This document shows positions 9,930 to 18,797 of a DNA stretch of 64,000 nt, piece after piece. Made by a program: the position numbers and the translations under genes. Position 1 is the first letter of the stretch. Every line of letters starts with the position of its first letter. Below the pieces are notes generated by a model. That model did not search any database. It was not told the DNA's origin and saw only the letters and a list, made by a program, of their open reading frames with translations. Origin of the DNA: Ureibacillus acetophenoni (GTDB taxonomy: Bacteria; Bacillota; Bacilli; Bacillales_A; Planococcaceae); assembly GCF_900220965.1 (NCBI RefSeq), contig NZ_OBQC01000014.1:46365-110364 (forward strand), read 5' to 3'.

Positions 9930-11411
9930 ATGATCAAACTTAATGGCTTGAGTGGTGGATACACTCAACCTCCAACTGTTAATGGTTTGGATTTAGAAAT
10001 TAATAAAGGAGAATTTTTTACCCTTCTTGGCCCAAATGGTAGTGGAAAGACAACTCTTTTTAAGCTTATTACCGGACAATTACCAATTAGTGAAGGTGAA
10101 GTTTATATTGATGGAAAAAATCTAGCGACTCTATCGAACATTGAAAAGGCGAAACTAATGGCTGTTCTGACACAGGAAAACAAAGTAGCGTTTGATTACA
10201 CAGTTGAGGAAATAGTAAGTCTCGGTCGTTATCCACATCAAAAAGGTATATTCAAGAACCTAACTAAAAAAGATTTGGCTGTCATAGAAGAAGTCATGGA
10301 ACTAACAAACATTAGCGATTTTCGAAAAACCCCTTTTCGAAGGATGAGCGGTGGAGAAAAACAAAGAGTGTTGTTGGCTAAAGCGTTAGCACAAGAACCT
10401 GAAATTTTATTATTAGATGAACCTACTAATCATTTAGATATAAAACATATATTCCAAATGTTGGATTTACTAAAAAAACGTCAGGAAAATTTCGATTTAA
10501 CAGTTTTTGCAATCCTACATGATTTAAATATCGCCTCACTATATGCAGATAGAATTGCATTTCTTCATAACGGAAGCATCTTAGAAGTAGGCGATGTTGG
10601 AATCTTAAGAAAAGAAGACAAATTAAAAATGGTTTACGACGTGGAGTTAAAGTCTAGGGCACATCCTACGCTTCCAAAGCCTCAACTTATTATGACTCCA
10701 GACTATAGCGTTTCTAGAACGATGGACTTTAGCAAGTCATATCGAATAAAACAAACTGAGGAATATATTCATGTAGAGTTCAATCAGCATTTAAGAACTA
10801 TTTCTAATGGGGTAATCGGCGAAGGAATTCAGTGGTTAAAGCATTTTTGTAACTTTCATGTTTCGAAAGATTACAATAGTTCCGAACCTAAAGAAGATCT
10901 ACAAAGTTGGATGACCAAACACTCCATTCCACCCGAACAAGCAGTTGGCATGATGACCGCTGTAGAGCTTGAGGATGCAGTTTTTTTAGAAGAGGAAATT
11001 GAAGGTATTCCTATGATGGCAGTGGTCACTGCAGGAACAGGAAATGCTGTTGATATAACAAATGAGTTAAATAGAGGAGTAATCCAAACAGTTGGGACAA
11101 TTAATATATTTTTATTCATAAATGCCCATTTTTCTGATGGAGCTCTTGTAAATGGAATTATATCTGCTACTGAAGCAAAAGTGAAGGCCTTACAGGATTT
11201 AAAGATAAAGGATATACACTCAAATACAATTGCAACTGGTACTTCAACAGATGCAATTCTACTTGGACTTACACAACAAGGGGAAAAAACACCATATGCT
11301 GGATCAGGTACAACTGTTGGAAAAGGAATTGGTCAAATCGTATATCGTGCAACAAAGAAAGCGATAAAAAAGTATTTACATAGAGTTTATGAAGGAAATT
11401 GGAGGCAATAG
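9930..11411 (+). CDS. Corrinoid ABC transporter ATPase fused to adenosylcobinamide amidohydrolase (BtuD-CbiZ)
   Basis: A 493-residue two-domain protein. Residues 1 to about 245 are an ABC ATPase: Walker A GPNGSGKTT, signature MSGGEKQR, Walker B LLLDEP. Residues about 260-490 form a CbiZ domain, recognisable from the TAVELEDAVF, VTAGTGNAVD and ATGTSTDA stretches. CbiZ cleaves the aminopropanol side arm of adenosylcobinamide or pseudo-B12 to give adenosylcobyric acid. The fusion couples energy for uptake to remodelling of the incoming corrinoid; BtuD-CbiZ fusions are known in some Bacillus relatives. ATG 9930 starts three bases after btuC and follows GGAGGGG. Confidence 0.9.
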   Translation: MIKLNGLSGGYTQPPTVNGLDLEINKGEFFTLLGPNGSGKTTLFKLITGQLPISEGEVYIDGKNLATLSNIEKAKLMAVLTQENKVAFDYTVEEIVSLGRYPHQKGIFKNLTKKDLAVIEEVMELTNISDFRKTPFRRMSGGEKQRVLLAKALAQEPEILLLDEPTNHLDIKHIFQMLDLLKKRQENFDLTVFAILHDLNIASLYADRIAFLHNGSILEVGDVGILRKEDKLKMVYDVELKSRAHPTLPKPQLIMTPDYSVSRTMDFSKSYRIKQTEEYIHVEFNQHLRTISNGVIGEGIQWLKHFCNFHVSKDYNSSEPKEDLQSWMTKHSIPPEQAVGMMTAVELEDAVFLEEEIEGIPMMAVVTAGTGNAVDITNELNRGVIQTVGTINIFLFINAHFSDGALVNGIISATEAKVKALQDLKIKDIHSNTIATGTSTDAILLGLTQQGEKTPYAGSGTTVGKGIGQIVYRATKKAIKKYLHRVYEGNWRQ

Positions 11412-11503
11412 TTATTGTTTAATATAAACCTTTAAACAAATCCGTACTTCATTATGTAGTGTGATCCTTGATTATATTTTCTTAAAAAGGTGGAGTTGTT
11501 ATA

Positions 11504-12892
11504 GTGACAAAACGAATTGTAATTGCAGGCACTGGAAGCGGAGTAGGAAAAACAACCATTACCATTGGTATTATGGCTGCTTTAAAGCAGGCTGGGCTAA
11601 TCGTTCAAGGTTTTAAATGCGGACCTGATTATATAGACCCATCATATCATTCAGCTGTAACGAAAAGAGTTTCCCGTAATTTAGATAGTTGGATGCTCAC
11701 GCAAGATTGTATTTTGGAAACATATATAAACGGAAGTCAAGGTGCAGACATCTCGGTAATTGAAGGAGTCATGGGTTTTTTTGATGGGAAAAGTCCAGAA
11801 ACAAACGAGGGTAGTACTGCTGAAATTAGTATGATTACTAAAAGTCCAGTTTTGCTCGTCGTCAATTGTGAAAGTATGGCTCGTAGTGCAGCAGCTATCG
11901 TTAAAGGGTTTCAACTGTTTTCAGAAGGGCCAAATATTGTTGGTGTTATCGCAAATAAAGTTGGGAGTGAAGGCCACTATCAACTAATCAAAAAATCAAT
12001 CGAACAGGAATGTCATGTTCCTGTAATTGGTTATTTGAAAAGGGAGATAGATATTGAAATTCCTGAGAGGCAACTTGGACTTATACCTTCTATTGAAAGA
12101 GGAGATCTAGATTCGCTTTTTGATCGATTAGGGGAATTAATTGTTGAGACAATTGATATAGAGCAACTTCTTGAACTAGCTACAGCTGAACCATTAAGAG
12201 TGAATAACAAGGATTTGTCTGTTAATACAAAAATAGAACATATCGTTAAAATTGCTGTTGCGAAGGATAAGGCCTTTAATTTTTATTATCCTGAAAATTT
12301 AGAAATGCTAGAAGCAAAGGGTGCTAAAATCGTTTATTTTTCACCACTTGATAATGAAGAGTTACCGGAAGATGTAGATGGACTATATCTAGGTGGCTGT
12401 TTACCTGAAGAATTTGCTCATGAGCTGGCAGGTAATATAAAAGCTAATCGTTCAGTGAAGACTTTAATTGAGCATGGTTTACCTACACTTGCAGAATGTG
12501 GAGGATTCATGTATTTAACAGAATCAATCGAAACGACAAGGAAAAAGAAGTATCCGATGGTAGGAGTAATCCCAGGTAGCATACATATGCAACCGACTTT
12601 ATCTGCATTGGGTTACAGAGAGATAAGTGGTCAAAAGGGAAATTTTATACTAAGAAGTCTATCCGCAAAAGGGCATGAATATCACTACTCTTCCTATCAA
12701 TCTACCGAAGCGAATTTACCATTTGCCTATCAAACGGAAGGGTTGCAAGGCTTAAAAAATGAAGGCTATTTAATCCACAATGTAGTTGCAGGGTATACTC
12801 ATATTCATTTTGGTTCATGTTCTGAGATGGTAGAGAATTGGATTGAAAAATGTGTAGAGTACAAAGAAAGTAGGGGGAAATCGTATGATTGA
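11504..12892 (+). CDS. cbiA: Cobyrinic acid a,c-diamide synthase
   Basis: A 462-residue ATP- and glutamine-dependent amidotransferase that amidates carboxylates a and c of cobyrinic acid. The N-terminal P-loop GTGSGVGKTT (residues 8-17) begins the CobB/CbiA synthetase domain. The C-terminal class I glutaminase-like domain carries ECGGFMYL (about 333-340, catalytic cysteine) and a late histidine in THIHFGS. GTG 11504 follows AAAGGTGGAG. It overlaps cobT by 8 bases. Its substrate is made by corrin-ring genes that are absent from this window. Confidence 0.92.
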   Translation: MTKRIVIAGTGSGVGKTTITIGIMAALKQAGLIVQGFKCGPDYIDPSYHSAVTKRVSRNLDSWMLTQDCILETYINGSQGADISVIEGVMGFFDGKSPETNEGSTAEISMITKSPVLLVVNCESMARSAAAIVKGFQLFSEGPNIVGVIANKVGSEGHYQLIKKSIEQECHVPVIGYLKREIDIEIPERQLGLIPSIERGDLDSLFDRLGELIVETIDIEQLLELATAEPLRVNNKDLSVNTKIEHIVKIAVAKDKAFNFYYPENLEMLEAKGAKIVYFSPLDNEELPEDVDGLYLGGCLPEEFAHELAGNIKANRSVKTLIEHGLPTLAECGGFMYLTESIETTRKKKYPMVGVIPGSIHMQPTLSALGYREISGQKGNFILRSLSAKGHEYHYSSYQSTEANLPFAYQTEGLQGLKNEGYLIHNVVAGYTHIHFGSCSEMVENWIEKCVEYKESRGKSYD

Positions 12893-13928
12893 GAAAAACT
12901 ATCCAATTCCAAATAGAAATAAGGAAATGGGGCAACAAGTCTATGAATATATTAATACATTGGCAAAGCCACTTGGAAGTTTAGGAAGATTAGAGGAAAT
13001 AGCTATTGAATTAGCTGAAATGAAAAACGAAGCATTTCCGAGTGTTTCGCCAGCAGGTATTCTTGTTTTTGCTGCAGATCATGGCATAACTGAAGAGGGA
13101 GTCTCAGCATACCCGCAAGTCGTGACAAAGGAGATGGTGCACAATTTTCTAGACGGAGGCGCTGGAATTAATGTCTTTGGTAGACAAATAGATTCATACA
13201 TCAACATCATCGATATTGGAGTTGCGAATGATATTGAACATACTAGTTTAATAAATAGAAAGATACGTTATGGTACTGCTAACTTCTATCGGGAAGATGC
13301 GATGACCCGTCAAGAGGCTGAAAGGGCAATTGAAGTAGGTTATGAACAAGGCTCGGAAATGATCAAAAAAGGAGCCCAGTGTCTCATACTTGGTGAGATG
13401 GGAATTGGAAATACGACAGCGAGTAGTGCGATCTTAGCTGTTCTTAGTAATAGTGATGTCGCTACACTAGTTGGTTCTGGTACTGGTATCTCACAAGAAA
13501 TCTTGATACATAAAACAAAAGTTATAAAACAGTCCCTTCAAAAACGTAAACCAAACCCTCATGATCCTATAGATATTATCGTTAAGGTAGGAGGACTTGA
13601 GATTGCAGGGATGGCAGGTGCAATGCTTGCTGCTGCTACTAATAGAGTACCAATTCTTATCGATGGATTTATTTGTACAGTAGCAGCATTGCTCGCTAAG
13701 GAGATTTCTCCTAATGCCTTTGATTACATGGTTGCAACACACCAATCAGTTGAACCAGGGCATAGAATTGCTCTTAATTTATTAGGGAGAAAACCTATTC
13801 TTGATTTAGATCTTAGATTAGGCGAAGGAACTGGAGCAGCCATTACCTTTCCAATTTTGCAGTCGGCTACATTGATGCTTAAGGAAATGGCAAGTTTTGA
13901 TTCTGCGGGGATATCTAAAAAAAGCTAA
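12885..13928 (+). CDS. cobT: Nicotinate-nucleotide:dimethylbenzimidazole phosphoribosyltransferase
   Basis: A 347-residue CobT that makes alpha-ribazole phosphate from nicotinate mononucleotide and the lower-ligand base. Recognisable motifs are KPLGSLGRLEE (about 27-37), VFAADHGITEEGVSAYP (about 63-79), GEMGIGNTTASSA (about 167-179), GLEIAGMAGAM (about 235-245) and the C-terminal RLGEGTGA with the catalytic glutamate (about 310-317). ATG 12885 lies within the end of cbiA after AGGGGGAA, so translation is coupled. Confidence 0.95.
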   Translation: MIEKNYPIPNRNKEMGQQVYEYINTLAKPLGSLGRLEEIAIELAEMKNEAFPSVSPAGILVFAADHGITEEGVSAYPQVVTKEMVHNFLDGGAGINVFGRQIDSYINIIDIGVANDIEHTSLINRKIRYGTANFYREDAMTRQEAERAIEVGYEQGSEMIKKGAQCLILGEMGIGNTTASSAILAVLSNSDVATLVGSGTGISQEILIHKTKVIKQSLQKRKPNPHDPIDIIVKVGGLEIAGMAGAMLAAATNRVPILIDGFICTVAALLAKEISPNAFDYMVATHQSVEPGHRIALNLLGRKPILDLDLRLGEGTGAAITFPILQSATLMLKEMASFDSAGISKKS

Positions 13929-13953
13929 CGATTTCATAGAGTGAAACTTTTAT

Positions 13954-13982
13954 CAGTCGGGGATTTTGTAAATCCCCGACTG
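13954..13982 (+). other. Intercistronic stem-loop inside the cob operon
   Basis: A perfect 13-bp inverted repeat (CAGTCGGGGATTT and its complement) around a TGT loop, GC-rich for this region. No T run follows, so it is not a standard terminator. It sits between cobT and cobO and may stabilise or process the mRNA, or set a partial polarity step (inference). Confidence 0.7.
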
Positions 13983-14018
13983 ATGGATAGTTGAACCGGG
14001 ATAAAAATGGAGGTAAAC

Positions 14019-14570
14019 ATGGAAAAAAGTAATGCGAAAAATAGAGGACTAACACTTGTGTATACAGGTGATGGAAAAGGGAAGACAACATCTTCTTTAG
14101 GACTAGCGCTAAGAGCAGTGGGAAGAGGGTTAAACGTCAAAATATTTCAGTTTATAAAATCACCTCAGCGATCCTATGGAGAACAAATTGCTTTCAACAA
14201 GTTAGGGGTCGAGATGATACAGCTTGGAATTGGGTTTACATGGACAAAAACCCCCGAGGAACATAGAGAAGCATTAAAAATCGGATGGCCACAAGCTAGG
14301 GACGCTGTTATGAGTGGGGAGTACGATTTAGTGATTCTAGATGAGTTGAACAACGCACTTGCAATTGATACCTTCCCTGTTGACGATGTTTTGCCACTAA
14401 ACGAAGTAATCGATTTAATTCATAACAAGCCATCCCATGTGCACCTTGTCATTACTGGAAGAAATGCGAAACAGGAAATTAAAGATGTAGCTGATCTTGT
14501 TTCGGTAATTGACTCGGAAAAACATTATTACGATGAGGGCATTCCGGCTGTAAAGGGAATAGAGTTTTAA
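14019..14570 (+). CDS. cobO: Cob(I)yrinic acid a,c-diamide adenosyltransferase
   Basis: A 183-residue CobO/BtuR-type ATP:corrinoid adenosyltransferase that attaches the upper adenosyl ligand. The P-loop GDGKGKTTSSLGLALRAVGRG begins near residue 16, and VILDELNNAL (about 105-114) is the conserved acidic motif. ATG 14019 is preferred over ATG 14007 because GGAGG (14009-14013) lies between them at the right distance for 14019. The gene sits mid-operon between cobT and cbiP. Confidence 0.93.
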   Translation: MEKSNAKNRGLTLVYTGDGKGKTTSSLGLALRAVGRGLNVKIFQFIKSPQRSYGEQIAFNKLGVEMIQLGIGFTWTKTPEEHREALKIGWPQARDAVMSGEYDLVILDELNNALAIDTFPVDDVLPLNEVIDLIHNKPSHVHLVITGRNAKQEIKDVADLVSVIDSEKHYYDEGIPAVKGIEF

Positions 14571-14622
14571 TGTAGTCAAGATAGACTGATACGACCAAGT
14601 AAAATTAAGGAGTTAATGCATA

Positions 14623-16137
14623 ATGAGAAAGGCAGTTCCTTTAATGATTCAAGGTACTCATTCAGATGCTGGAAAGAGTTCTATTGTTACAGCTTTATGC
14701 CGTATATTCGTTCAAGATGGTTTTAAAACAGCTCCTTTTAAATCTCAAAATATGTCGTTAAACTCATATATCACGATTTATGGGGAAGAAATCGGACGTG
14801 CACAAGGAGTTCAAGCCGAGGCGGCAGGTATTATTGCGACAACAGACATGAACCCCATTCTAATTAAGCCAACTGGAAACTACCAATCACAGATCGTTGT
14901 ACATGGTAAGCCTTATAGAAATATGGAGGCAGGAGATTATCGACAAGATTTCTTTCAGCAAGGCTTAAAAATAATTACAGACTCCTATGACAGATTGGCC
15001 GCTAGTTATGAACGTATTGTCATTGAAGGTGCAGGGAGTCCTGCGGAGATTAACTTAAATGACCGAGAACTTGTAAATATGAGGGTCGCAAACATTGCAA
15101 ATGCACCAGTTATTTTAGTCGGAGATATAGAAAAGGGTGGAGTTTTCGCCAGTTTAGTTGGAACATTACAGCTTCTAGAACCTGAAGATCGAAAAAGAGT
15201 GATTGGTGTAATCATAAATAAATTTAGAGGAGATGTTTCACTATTAGAGCCAGGGTTAAATTGGTTTGAAGAATATACTGGCATTCCGATTTTAGGTGTT
15301 GTTCCATATATCGATAATTTAACCATTGAGGCAGAGGATTCAGTTGTATTAAACCAATACTCTACTAAACTAGATTTTTCAAAGGATCTTGATATTGCTG
15401 TAATACGCCATCCATTAATATCTAATTTTACAGATATAGATCCATTTTTTGAGGAAAGTGATTGTCACGTTCGTTTTGTTAATAGCGTAAATGATTTAGG
15501 TGAACCTGATTTACTCATCTTACCTGGTAGTAAAAATACGATTGAAGATATGATGTTTCTTCACAAATCTGGGCTTGCAAACAGAATAATGGATTTGGTT
15601 GAGAAAGACACCGTAATTGTCGGAATATGTGGTGGATACCAAATGTTAGGGAATAGTATTGAGGATGATTACCAGATTGAATCATTACATACGAAGGTTG
15701 ATGGATTAGGGCTCATTCCATTGAAGACGAAGATGACTCAAACTAAAACAACTGTTCATTCAAAAGGAATAGCAAGATTCGGGGAAGAGAATATCCCAGT
15801 TTCGGGGTACGAGATTCATATGGGCGAATCTTACTTTGAAAAGGAGTGTAGCCATTTTATTCAGCTTCCCAATCGAAATGAAGGGGTAATAACGAGAGAT
15901 AAGCATATTTTTGGAACTTACTTACACGGAATTTTTCATAATGACTTATTTCGAGAGACGTTACTTAATGAGTTAAGGATAAAAAAAGGTTTGGAGCCGA
16001 TACGAAATCGAGCCTCTTTTGCTCAAAAGAGGGAAGCAAGCTTTGATTTATTAGCCCAGGTAGTTCGAGAAAATATTCAAATAGACCGAATTCATAAACT
16101 GATGACCAATTTCTTTGCAAGTAGAGAGAAATCATAA
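14623..16137 (+). CDS. cbiP: Cobyric acid synthase
   Basis: A 504-residue glutamine-dependent amidotransferase (CobQ/CbiP) that amidates the b, d, e and g side chains to give adenosylcobyric acid. The N-terminal P-loop-like motif is GTHSDAGKSS (residues 10-19), followed by PFKSQNMSLNSY. The C-terminal glutaminase domain has the cysteine in ICGGYQMLG (about 336-344) and the late histidine in GTYLHGIF. ATG 14623 follows TAAGGAG. Length is typical of the family. Confidence 0.95.
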   Translation: MRKAVPLMIQGTHSDAGKSSIVTALCRIFVQDGFKTAPFKSQNMSLNSYITIYGEEIGRAQGVQAEAAGIIATTDMNPILIKPTGNYQSQIVVHGKPYRNMEAGDYRQDFFQQGLKIITDSYDRLAASYERIVIEGAGSPAEINLNDRELVNMRVANIANAPVILVGDIEKGGVFASLVGTLQLLEPEDRKRVIGVIINKFRGDVSLLEPGLNWFEEYTGIPILGVVPYIDNLTIEAEDSVVLNQYSTKLDFSKDLDIAVIRHPLISNFTDIDPFFEESDCHVRFVNSVNDLGEPDLLILPGSKNTIEDMMFLHKSGLANRIMDLVEKDTVIVGICGGYQMLGNSIEDDYQIESLHTKVDGLGLIPLKTKMTQTKTTVHSKGIARFGEENIPVSGYEIHMGESYFEKECSHFIQLPNRNEGVITRDKHIFGTYLHGIFHNDLFRETLLNELRIKKGLEPIRNRASFAQKREASFDLLAQVVRENIQIDRIHKLMTNFFASREKS

Positions 16138-16164
16138 AGAAACGAAGGAAAAGGATAAAAAATA

Positions 16165-17145
16165 ATGTTGTTTAGTTTGGGTTTATTATATGATCCAGCC
16201 GTCATATTTTGTACGATCTTAGTTGCTGCAATTCTATTAGATTTGTGGATAGGTGAACCTAAGTGGATCCCACATCCAGTCGTCCAAATGGGCAAGCTTA
16301 TCTCATTTTTAGAAAAGAAATGGAATAAAGGAAAGCATAGAAAAGGAAAGGGAGTTGGTCTTACCGTAACAGTTTTGTTAACGGTATTTCTCTTAACTAT
16401 ATCTATTCTATATATTGTGTATCAAATTCACCCAGTTGTTTGTGCAATCCTTCAAATCTATTTAATTTCATCGACTATTGCAGTAAAAGGTCTATCGTCT
16501 GCTGCTAAAGATGTTTTATCTCCATTAATGGATGGTAATTTGATCGAAGCTAGACGAATGCTTAGTATGATTGTAGGACGTGATACGGAAAACTTGTCAG
16601 AAAGTGAAATCGTTAGAGGAACTGTAGAAACAGTTGCTGAGAATACAGTCGATGGCATAACAGCACCATTATTTTGGGCAATGATAGGTGGGGCACCGCT
16701 CGCGATGGTGTACCGAGCCATTAATACGCTAGATTCCATGGTTGGGTATAAAAATGATAGATATATTGAATTTGGGTGGGCTTCTGCGAAACTTGATGAT
16801 ATCGTAAATTGGGTTCCTGCAAGAATTACAGCAATTTCGATTTGGCTTTCATCCTTTGTCATTAAAGGCTCAAAGAAGAGAAATGGATGGAAAGTAACAT
16901 GGAGGGATGCGCGGAAACACCCTAGTCCAAACAGCGGATGGTCAGAGTCTATGATCGCTGGCTTATTGGGAATTCGGTTAGGTGGAGTTAATTATTATCG
17001 AGGAATTAAGTCAAAAAGGGCTTACCTTGGAGACCCCTTAAGAGAATTAGTACGCTTTGATATAAAAAAGACAATTATATATATGCATGGAGGTTGGATT
17101 GTATTTTTAGTAATAGGTTTATGCATCCTCCTTTTGAATAGGTAG
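16165..17145 (+). CDS. cbiB: Adenosylcobinamide-phosphate synthase
   Basis: A 326-residue membrane enzyme (CbiB, also called CobD) that joins the aminopropanol arm to adenosylcobyric acid. Signature stretches are WIGEPKWIPHPVVQMG (about 29-45), IVRGTVETVAENTVDG (about 150-165), NTLDSMVGYKNDRY (about 190-203) and HPSPNSGWSES (about 250-260). Four to five hydrophobic segments fit the usual topology. It follows cbiP by 27 bases, with AAGGAAAAGGA upstream. Confidence 0.94.
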   Translation: MLFSLGLLYDPAVIFCTILVAAILLDLWIGEPKWIPHPVVQMGKLISFLEKKWNKGKHRKGKGVGLTVTVLLTVFLLTISILYIVYQIHPVVCAILQIYLISSTIAVKGLSSAAKDVLSPLMDGNLIEARRMLSMIVGRDTENLSESEIVRGTVETVAENTVDGITAPLFWAMIGGAPLAMVYRAINTLDSMVGYKNDRYIEFGWASAKLDDIVNWVPARITAISIWLSSFVIKGSKKRNGWKVTWRDARKHPSPNSGWSESMIAGLLGIRLGGVNYYRGIKSKRAYLGDPLRELVRFDIKKTIIYMHGGWIVFLVIGLCILLLNR

Positions 17146-17163
17146 CTTATATGAGGTGAAATG

Positions 17164-18249
17164 ATGAAGTGGCCAAATCATGGTGGACAGCCAGAAAAGA
17201 TAAAACAACTTTTAAATATTAATATGGAGAGAAAATTACTTGATTTTAGTGCAAATTTAAACCCTTTAGGCCCTCCTTCTTGGTTAAAGGCTACATTAGA
17301 CGACAATTATGAGAAGATTACTCGTTATCCAGACCCTTCATATTCGAATAGCATCCTAACAATAGCCAATCACGAAGGGGTAGAGCAAGATAATGTTCTA
17401 CTAACAAATGGAGGAGCCGAAGCGATATTTTTGGTTGCAAAATACTTTGAAAATAAGAAAACGATGATAGTTCATCCTACCTTCTCGGAATATGAACGAG
17501 CGTGCAAACACTACCATATAGATGTGGAAGATATTTTTTATGAACAAGAAAATGATTTTAATTTACAAATAACATTAATTAGCGAAAAACTTAAGGAAAA
17601 GGATGTTCTCTTTCTTTGTCGCCCGAATAACCCAACTGGAACGGTGGTTGCTGAAGAAGATCTGCAATTACTTTTAGAAGAAGGAAAAAAAACGGAGACA
17701 TTTATAGTGGTGGATGAAGCTTTTGTCGATTTTCTACTACCGCCTACTACGAATCTTTCAACTTGGTTAGCTTCTTATCCTAATTTAATATTATTGCGTT
17801 CCTTAACAAAATTATATACGATCCCTGGCCTAAGAATCGGATATATACTGGCTCGACCTAGCATTATTAATGTATTAAAAAACGAACAAATTCCATGGAG
17901 CGTTAACTCATTAGTAGATGCTGTTGTTCCAAAACTACTAGAAGATAGAGCTTTTATTGAAGATACAAGAGCTTGGCTTTATGAACAATCCAAGTCTGTG
18001 TATGAAATGTTAGCTGAATTGGATTTTTATACTACCCCTTCACAAGTCAACTTTTACCTTTTAAGAGATAAGAAGCATCCGAATCGAACAGAAGAGCTTT
18101 TTTATTTTTTATTAGAGCACGGAATTTTAACACGACATACTCATAATTTTAAAGGCTTAAAGGGTGAATTTTTACGGATTGCTATTAGGTCAAAAGAAGA
18201 AAACGAGCAGTTATTAGATGTTCTTCGGAAATGGAGAAATGGATTATGA
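17164..18249 (+). CDS. L-threonine-O-3-phosphate decarboxylase-type aminotransferase (CobD/CobC)
   Basis: A 361-residue fold-type I PLP enzyme similar to histidinol-phosphate aminotransferase. N-terminal WPNHGGQ and LDFSANLNPLGPPSWL are typical of the cobalamin-pathway branch. LLTNGGAEAIF, FLCRPNNPTGT, VVDEAFVDF and the PLP-lysine motif SLTKLYTIPGLRIGY (about 219-233) are clear. In this operon it should decarboxylate threonine phosphate to aminopropanol phosphate for CbiB. Gene naming conflicts: cobD in Salmonella, cobC in Pseudomonas. ATG 17164 is favoured over 17161 because GAGGTGA ends only a base before 17161. Confidence 0.9.
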   Translation: MKWPNHGGQPEKIKQLLNINMERKLLDFSANLNPLGPPSWLKATLDDNYEKITRYPDPSYSNSILTIANHEGVEQDNVLLTNGGAEAIFLVAKYFENKKTMIVHPTFSEYERACKHYHIDVEDIFYEQENDFNLQITLISEKLKEKDVLFLCRPNNPTGTVVAEEDLQLLLEEGKKTETFIVVDEAFVDFLLPPTTNLSTWLASYPNLILLRSLTKLYTIPGLRIGYILARPSIINVLKNEQIPWSVNSLVDAVVPKLLEDRAFIEDTRAWLYEQSKSVYEMLAELDFYTTPSQVNFYLLRDKKHPNRTEELFYFLLEHGILTRHTHNFKGLKGEFLRIAIRSKEENEQLLDVLRKWRNGL

Positions 18250-18797
18250 TTCTATTTATTTCTGGTGGTGCGAGATCAGGTAAGAGTTATTTCGCTGAAC
18301 AAACTGCTCTTTCCTTACACAACAAAGTGAAGGGAAGAGAAAGAAGCTTACTTTATTACATAGCTACTGCTAAAAAAAGTGACGATGAAATGGTGGAACG
18401 AATTCGAATTCACCAGCAAGATAGAGGAGATGTATGGAAAACAGTTGAAGAGCCTTTTGACATTGAACGTATTCTTGCAAACTGCAATAAAGAGGATGTT
18501 ATTTTACTAGACTGTTTAACAATTTGGTTAAGTAATGTCATGTTTGAACTAAATTATAGTTTGGAAAAATTAGAAAAAGTTATTTTTAACTTGTTAAGTC
18601 TTGCACGTGAAAAACAATTTCATCTTATGATTGTTTCAAATGATGTAAATGTAGGGATTCCAACTTCTTATGATTCTGTATTTACATATATGTACTCTTT
18701 ACAGCGAATACATCAAAGGATTATTGAGCAATCGGATATTGTTGTTGAGGTTCAGGCAGGAATTCCTACCTATTGGAAGGGAGCTAAATGGTTGTGA
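18246..18797 (+). CDS. cobU: Adenosylcobinamide kinase/guanylyltransferase (CobU), divergent C-terminal half
   Basis: A 183-residue CobU family protein that should phosphorylate adenosylcobinamide and transfer GMP to it. The P-loop SGGARSGKS (residues 6-14), YIATAKKSDDEMVERIRIHQQDR with the guanylylated-histidine region, and LLDCLTIWLSN are conserved. The usual NEVGxGIVP...RxFRDxxGxxNQ block is degenerate: it reads NDVNVGIPTSYDSVF and lacks the RDxxG core. ATG 18246 (overlapping the previous stop as ATGA) is chosen over 18231 because CobU proteins begin just before the P-loop. A second partial CobU homologue lies at 20094. Confidence 0.88.
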   Translation: MILFISGGARSGKSYFAEQTALSLHNKVKGRERSLLYYIATAKKSDDEMVERIRIHQQDRGDVWKTVEEPFDIERILANCNKEDVILLDCLTIWLSNVMFELNYSLEKLEKVIFNLLSLAREKQFHLMIVSNDVNVGIPTSYDSVFTYMYSLQRIHQRIIEQSDIVVEVQAGIPTYWKGAKWL

